In this document: piece after piece, positions 5,575 to 8,913 of the stretch
Layout: the number at the start of each line of letters is the position of its first letter
How positions within the stretch are numbered: position 1 is the first letter of the stretch
Assembly (NCBI GenBank): GCA_947463165.1
Contig: CANHSW010000069.1
Location: 1 to 8,913, forward strand
Direction: 5' to 3'
DNA: 8,913 bases
From: Cyanobacteriota bacterium
GTDB taxonomy: Bacteria; Cyanobacteriota; Cyanobacteriia; PCC-6307; Cyanobiaceae
Made by a program: the position numbers and the translations under genes
The notes under the pieces: generated by a model
Told to the model about the DNA's origin: nothing
Seen by the model: only the letters and a program-made list of their open reading frames with translations
The model's database searches: none

Positions 5575-6594
5575 ATGACACCTGAAACCGAAACCGCTGA
5601 TCCGGCCAGGGCTGCTGCGGCACGGCTAAGGCTGTATCAGCTGGTCAGTCCAGCCTTGCCCGTGGGGGCGTTTAGCTATGCCGAGGGCCTGGAGGTGCTG
5701 GCGCAGTCCGGACGGCTGGCCGATGTCGGCGCGGTGCAAAATTGGCTGGAGGCCGAGTTACGGCGGGGTGCGGTGCGGCTGGAGGCGGCGGCCCTGCCGG
5801 GCTTGACCTTGCAATTGCGCCAGTGGCAACAATTGGCCGTCGCAGAGAAAATGGCCGTCGCCGAGAAACTGGCAGAAGCAGAGAAGTTGGCTGAGGTAGA
5901 TACATTTGCCGATGTGGGGCAATTAGCCGATGCGGGTAAATCAGCCGTTGCTGAGCGTGGGAATATAGCGGAGCCTCCAGTAAATGCTGGCGGGCGTTTG
6001 GCCCCAGTTGAGCAAATGGCTGTTACTGGGCATATGGCCGATGCTGGGCAGGTAGCTGATACTGGATTTAAGTTTATTGCTCAGATTAAGGATATCTCAG
6101 GAGTTGCACCTGTGGCTGCGCCCTTTGCCGCGACGCCCACTGGGGCTGCTGCGGCCCGGGAAGCCCTGCTGGATCGCGACGGCTGGCTGCTGGCCCAGCG
6201 GGACGCCCCCGAACTGCGGGCCCAGCAGCGCCAGATGGGGGGCTCTTTGCTGCAGTTGCTGGCCGACCTGGGCTGGCCCCTGCCGCAGGCCACCCCGCTG
6301 GCCTGGCCGGCGGCCTTTGCCTGGGCTGGCCTGTGTCTCCAGATTGCGCCGCTTGAATTGGTGGAGGCCTATCTCTACGGCTGGGTGGCCAACCAGCTCA
6401 GCGCCGCCCTGCGCCTGGTCCCCCTGGGCCCCACCCAGGCCCAACGCCTGCAGCTGCAGCTCGCCCCGTTGCTGGCCGAGCAGGCCGCCCAGCTGTTGGG
6501 CAGCGAGCCGGAGCAGCTGTGGAGTGGTGGCGTAGGCGCTGGATTGGCTCAACTGGGCCAGGCTGAGCTCTATTCCCGCTTGTTCCGCAGCTGA
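5575..6594 (+). CDS. ureF: Urease accessory protein UreF with a hexapeptide-repeat insertion
   Basis: A 339-residue UreF, where family members are usually near 225-240. It is all-helical, bridges UreD and UreG on apo-urease and gates the UreG GTPase. The N-terminal part is typical: LRLYQLVSPALPVGAFSYAEGLEVLAQSG (18-46) and VQNWLEAELRRGAVRLEAAALPGL (55-78). The core resumes at REALLDRDGWLLAQRDAPEL (195-214), RAQQRQMGGSLLQLL, WAGLCLQIAPLELVEAYLYG (250-269) and WVANQLSAALRLVPLGPTQA (270-289). Between them, about residues 86-192, lies an insertion made largely of hexapeptide repeats (LAVAEK, MAVAEK, LAEAEK, LAEVDT, FADVGQ, LADAGK, ...). It sits at the loop between two core helices, so the fold could survive. 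The insert uses more A/T-ending codons than the flanks. ATG 5575 is chosen over TTG 5497 because AAGG lies just upstream and the intervening residues are repeat-derived. Confidence 0.92.
   Translation: MTPETETADPARAAAARLRLYQLVSPALPVGAFSYAEGLEVLAQSGRLADVGAVQNWLEAELRRGAVRLEAAALPGLTLQLRQWQQLAVAEKMAVAEKLAEAEKLAEVDTFADVGQLADAGKSAVAERGNIAEPPVNAGGRLAPVEQMAVTGHMADAGQVADTGFKFIAQIKDISGVAPVAAPFAATPTGAAAAREALLDRDGWLLAQRDAPELRAQQRQMGGSLLQLLADLGWPLPQATPLAWPAAFAWAGLCLQIAPLELVEAYLYGWVANQLSAALRLVPLGPTQAQRLQLQLAPLLAEQAAQLLGSEPEQLWSGGVGAGLAQLGQAELYSRLFRS
5836..6072 (+). repeat. 18-bp in-frame tandem repeat inserted in ureF
   Basis: Thirteen units can be laid out, twelve of 18 bp and one of 21 bp (GTAAATGCTGGCGGGCGTTTG). 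They start with GCCGTCGCAGAGAAAATG, GCCGTCGCCGAGAAACTG, GCAGAAGCAGAGAAGTTG, GCTGAGGTAGATACATTT and GCCGATGTGGGGCAATTA; the last are GCCGATGCTGGGCAGGTA and GCTGATACTGGATTTAAG. The first two differ at only three positions and later units diverge. No stop interrupts them. The peptide consensus is A-[DEV]-[AV]-[EG]-[KQ]-[LM], predicted to be helical and charged at first, then Gly-containing. Confidence 0.9.
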
Positions 6595-6604
6595 TTTTGG
6601 GCTG

Positions 6605-6668
6605 CAGCGGTTTTGAGTAACAGCCGTTTTGGCCAACAGCGGTTTTTGGTAAAAGCCGGTGGCGAAAC
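6605..6668 (+). repeat. 16-bp tandem repeat in the ureF-ureG spacer
   Basis: Three clear 16-bp units, CAGCGGTTTTGAGTAA (6605-6620), CAGCCGTTTTGGCCAA (6621-6636) and CAGCGGTTTTTGGTAA (6637-6652), are followed by a decayed fourth, AAGCCGGTGGCGAAAC (6653-6668). They fill about half of the 125-bp spacer. Confidence 0.88.
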
Positions 6669-6719
6669 CCAACTTTGCCCGCTGGTGGGCAGGATGGCAG
6701 CACTGCGCTGCACCGCTGG

Positions 6720-7319
6720 ATGAGCAAGTTGCGGGTGGGGGTGGCCGGACCGGTGGGTTCCGGCAAGACCGCCCTGGTGGAGGCCCTCTGCCTGCGGCTG
6801 CGGGATCGCCTGGAGCTGGCCGTGGTTACCAATGACATCTACACCCAGGAGGATGCCCAATTCCTCACCCGGGCCGGGGCGCTGCAGCCGGAGCGGATTC
6901 GCGGCGTGGAAACCGGTGGCTGTCCCCACACCGCCATTCGCGAGGACTGCTCGATCAACCGGGCGGCGGTGCAGGAGCTGGAACAGGCCTTCCCCCAGCT
7001 GGATCTGGTGCTGGTGGAGAGCGGCGGCGACAACCTGGCGGCCAGCTTCAGCCCAGAACTGGTAGACCTGTGCATCTACGTGATCGACGTGGCGGCGGGG
7101 GACAAAATCCCGCGCAAGGGGGGACCCGGGATCACCCGCTCAGACTTTCTGGTAATCAACAAAATCGATCTGGCGCCGATGGTGGGCGCCAGCCTGGCAG
7201 TGATGCAGGCCGACACCGAGCGCATGCGGGGCGGCCGGCCCTGGTGCTTCACCAACATCCGCAGCGGCCAGGGGGTAGAGGCGGTGGAAAATTTTCTGTT
7301 GCAACAATTACCAGGTTAA
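6720..7319 (+). CDS. ureG: Urease accessory GTPase UreG
   Basis: A 199-residue SIMIBI-class GTPase of normal length. UreG takes nickel from UreE and, on GTP hydrolysis, releases it into urease within the UreD-UreF-UreG complex. All expected motifs are intact: P-loop [13 protein letters not shown] (7-19), [12 protein letters not shown] (35-46), the nickel-binding Cys-Pro-His in [13 protein letters not shown] (64-76, C68 and H70), [14 protein letters not shown] (97-110), [18 protein letters not shown] (121-138), the guanine-specificity NKID (147-150) and SGQGVE near the end. ATG 6720 gives the usual N-terminus ([16 protein letters not shown]). A longer frame to TTG 6675 adds only unconserved residues. 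It is 125 bp behind ureF and probably in one transcription unit with ureE and ureF. No strong Shine-Dalgarno is visible. Confidence 0.97.
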   Translation: MSKLRVGVAGPVGSGKTALVEALCLRLRDRLELAVVTNDIYTQEDAQFLTRAGALQPERIRGVETGGCPHTAIREDCSINRAAVQELEQAFPQLDLVLVESGGDNLAASFSPELVDLCIYVIDVAAGDKIPRKGGPGITRSDFLVINKIDLAPMVGASLAVMQADTERMRGGRPWCFTNIRSGQGVEAVENFLLQQLPG

Positions 7320-7421
7320 CGGTTTACCAATGGCCCTCGGGAGATTCGCCAGGGGCCCTCGAGGGTTCGCCAGGGGCAAGGGGGTTGTGCAACTGGTTGC
7401 CAAAGCGATTCGCCAGATGAT

Positions 7422-7491
7422 TTGGAAAAGCCTTGGCAAAAGACTTGATAAAGCACTTGCAAAAGTCTTGCCAAAACCCTTGGCAAAAGAC
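7422..7491 (+). repeat. 11-12-bp tandem repeat with TTGGCAAAAG core
   Basis: Units in order: TTGGAAAAGCC, TTGGCAAAAGAC, TTGATAAAGCAC, TTGCAAAAGTC, TTGCCAAAACCC, TTGGCAAAAGAC (7480-7491). Two units are identical 12-mers. TTGCCAA (7468-7474) and TTGGCAA (7480-7486) form a perfect 7-bp inverted repeat with a 5-nt loop; there is no T-tract after it, so a terminator role for ureG is doubtful. Confidence 0.85.
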
Positions 7492-7606
7492 GTTTCAGAG
7501 GTTTAGGCAGCAGGTTGGCAGAGGGTTTGGCATGAGGTTGGGACCAGACTTTCACCGCCTGTAAAGCCACTGTTGTTGTGCGTTAGCCGACCTGCTGCCC
7601 GCTTCT

Positions 7607-7648
7607 GTAGCAACCAATACACACTCGCCGGGTGGTGATCCGTAACTT
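7607..7648 (+). promoter_or_regulatory. NtcA-activated promoter of urtA
   Basis: GTAGCAACCAATAC (7607-7620) is a perfect GTA-N8-TAC NtcA site. Exactly 22 bp later comes TAACTT (7643-7648), fitting the -10 form TAN3T. This is the canonical class II NtcA arrangement (GTA-N8-TAC-N22-TAN3T), with the site centred near -41.5 and a predicted transcript start about 7655, some 43 bases before the urtA ATG. NtcA responds to 2-oxoglutarate with PipX, so urtA would be induced under nitrogen limitation. Confidence 0.9.
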
Positions 7649-7697
7649 CCAGTGGCCGTTCGTCCTTCGGCACATTTTCCTCTTGAAAACGTCGAAC

Positions 7698-8913
7698 ATG
7701 ATTCCCAGTATTTCCAGACGTGTTGCCTCGGGGGCAGCGGCAGCCACAGTTTGTCTCTCCCTGGTCGCCTGCGGTGGCGGTGGCGGCGGCGGCAACTTTG
7801 ACGGGGAGATCAAAGTTGGCATCCTCCACTCTCTGAGTGGCACCATGGCCATCTCCGAAACCACCCTCAAGGAGGTGGAAGAGATGGCGATTAAAGAGAT
7901 TAATGATGCCGGCGGCGTAAAGGTTGCTGGCAAAAGCTACAAGATTACTGCGATTTCCGAAGATGGCGCCTCTGACTGGCCCACCTTCGCCGAGAAATCC
8001 CAGAAGCTGATCGACTCCGACAAGGTCGCCATCGTGTTTGGCGGTTGGACATCCGCCAGCCGCAAGGCAATGATGCCGGTTTATGAGTCAAAGAATCACA
8101 TCCTGTTCTACCCCATTCAATATGAGGGTCAGGAGTGTTCCAAGAACATCTTCTACACCGGTGCTGTTCCAAACCAGCAGGCTGAGCCTGCGGTGGAATG
8201 GCTAATGAAGGAGTACGCTCCTAAGTATGGCAAGAAGGTTTACCTAGTTGGCTCTGACTATGTGTATCCGCGTACCGCGAATACCATCATCAAGGAGCAA
8301 ATGAAGGCCTTGGGCGGCGAAACGGTTGGCGAAGACTACATCCCCCTCGGCAATACCGAGGTGGCCCCGATCATCGCCAAAATCAAGAAGGCATTCCCTG
8401 ATGGTGGCATCATCATCAACACCTTGAACGGTGACTCCAACGTCGCCCTGTTCAAGCAGTTCAAGGCCGCTGGTATTGATCCGTCCAAGTATCCGATCAT
8501 GTCCTTCTCAATCGCCGAGGAGGAAATTCGCCAGATCGGCCCCGAGTACACCACGGGTACTTTTGCTGCCTGGAACTTCTTCATGAGCCTGGACACCCCG
8601 GCCTCCAAGAAGTTCACCGCTGACTTCCAGGCCGCCTATGGCACGGATCGGGTGACTGGTGACCCGGCTGAATCCGCCTACAATATGGTATATCTCTGGA
8701 AGAATGCCGTTGAGAAGGCCGGCACTTTTGACGATCTTGACAAGGTGCGTACTGCCATGATCGGCATCACCTTCGCTGCTCCCCAGGGCGAAATCAAGAT
8801 GTTCCCCAACCACCACACCTCTGAGCGTGTGATGATTGGCGAAGCCCAGGCCGACGGCCAATTCAAGATCATTTCTGATTCCAAGACGGCAGTACCACCG
8901 ATCCCCTGGAACC
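7698..8913 (+). CDS. urtA: Urea ABC transporter substrate-binding lipoprotein UrtA (3' end outside window)
   Basis: The first 405 codons of UrtA, open to the window edge; the family is near 430 residues, so only a short C-terminus is missing. UrtA binds urea in the periplasm for the UrtBCDE high-affinity importer. MIPSISRR is followed by a hydrophobic stretch and a lipobox LVAC (22-25), giving a lipidated Cys25, then seven glycines (26-32) as a linker. The type I periplasmic binding fold follows: EIKVGILHSLSGTMAISE (37-54), DWPTFAEKSQKLI, VAIVFGGWTSASRKAMMPVY (110-129), LFYPIQYEGQECSKNIFYTG (136-155), VYLVGSDYVYPRTAN (181-195), INTLNGDSNVALFKQF (240-255) and TGDPAESAYNMVYLW (320-334). These are characteristic of UrtA rather than of branched-chain amino acid binders. 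ATG 7698 gives the only complete signal peptide. The remaining transporter genes are expected downstream. Confidence 0.95.
   Translation, partial: MIPSISRRVASGAAAATVCLSLVACGGGGGGGNFDGEIKVGILHSLSGTMAISETTLKEVEEMAIKEINDAGGVKVAGKSYKITAISEDGASDWPTFAEKSQKLIDSDKVAIVFGGWTSASRKAMMPVYESKNHILFYPIQYEGQECSKNIFYTGAVPNQQAEPAVEWLMKEYAPKYGKKVYLVGSDYVYPRTANTIIKEQMKALGGETVGEDYIPLGNTEVAPIIAKIKKAFPDGGIIINTLNGDSNVALFKQFKAAGIDPSKYPIMSFSIAEEEIRQIGPEYTTGTFAAWNFFMSLDTPASKKFTADFQAAYGTDRVTGDPAESAYNMVYLWKNAVEKAGTFDDLDKVRTAMIGITFAAPQGEIKMFPNHHTSERVMIGEAQADGQFKIISDSKTAVPPIPWN

Larger units (their letters stand above)
7320..7697. other. Repeat-rich ureG-urtA spacer
   Basis: This 378-bp region has no credible gene; the minus-strand frame at 7316-7570 merely translates repeats. 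It begins with two related 21-22-bp units (7332-7353 and 7354-7374, sharing GGCCCTCG and TTCGCCAGG). It continues with an 11-12-bp array (7422-7491) that fades into G/T-rich 12-bp periodicity up to about 7550, and ends in an apparently repeat-free promoter segment with an NtcA site. The repeats stop before the promoter. Confidence 0.7.

Noticed and set aside
6674..6690. Hairpin TGCCC...GGGCA before ureG as a terminator or attenuator
   Set aside because: Only about 5 bp of stem and no U-tract; expected often in GC-rich DNA.
1..7560. CRISPR array
   Set aside because: The periodic tracts have units of 12-18 bp with no unique spacers and units that drift, unlike CRISPR repeats; no cas genes are present.
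7316..7570. Minus-strand 84-residue frame with periodic Leu/Pro sequence
   Set aside because: The periodic peptide is the translation of the 12-bp array; no homology and wrong context between ureG and the urtA promoter.

Overview
The window looks like chromosome from a GC-rich picocyanobacterium of the Synechococcus/Cyanobium type. This is inferred from gene content: a urease accessory cluster ending in urtA of the urea ABC transporter, a homolog of the cyanobacterial nitrogen-starvation protein Sll0783, and a textbook cyanobacterial NtcA-activated promoter. The species cannot be fixed from the sequence alone. The theme is nitrogen scavenging.

Layout. Positions 1-73 hold a 15-bp degenerate tandem repeat. 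A minus-strand gene (74-556) encodes an MSMEG_0572/Sll0783-family protein. Divergent from it is a flavin-dependent oxidoreductase of the MSMEG_0569 family (746-2152), so two members of the 'Nit1' nitrilase-associated gene set face away from each other across a short spacer. Behind the oxidoreductase lies a decayed C-terminal piece of pstS (about 2158-2412). An AEC-family permease (2443-3354) and ureD (3351-4385) follow on the minus strand, overlapping by ATGA. Only 17 bp beyond the ureD start the plus-strand series begins: ureE (4403-5071), ureF (5575-6594), ureG (6720-7319) and, after a 378-bp spacer, the 5' part of urtA (7698 to the window end).

Working together. UrtA captures urea for import. 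UreD, UreF and UreG form the GTP-dependent complex that loads nickel into urease, with UreE as the nickel donor. The urease subunits ureABC are not in the window; the AEC permease sits directly downstream of ureD, where ureA would often be found. UrtA has a perfect GTA-N8-TAC site followed 22 bp later by TAACTT, so its expression is very probably driven by NtcA under nitrogen limitation.

The most unusual aspect is a set of degenerate short tandem repeats in most spacers, each with its own period: 15 bp (1-75), 12 bp (738-845), 15 bp (4910-5113), 17 bp (5119-5271), 14 bp (5440-5481), 18 bp (inside ureF), 16 bp (6605-6668) and 11-12 bp (7422-7491). Many units carry TGCCAA or its complement. The repeats also enter genes. 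UreF carries an insertion of roughly 105-110 residues made of hexapeptide repeats. The UreE His-rich tail is built of 15-bp units that run through its stop codon. The oxidoreductase N-terminus is a tetrapeptide repeat, and UreD carries a 15-bp duplication near its C-terminus. The ureE-ureF spacer also holds a short degenerate copy of a piece of ureF. Together these suggest a genome in which short sequences repeatedly duplicate in tandem and then diverge, in both noncoding and permissive coding positions.
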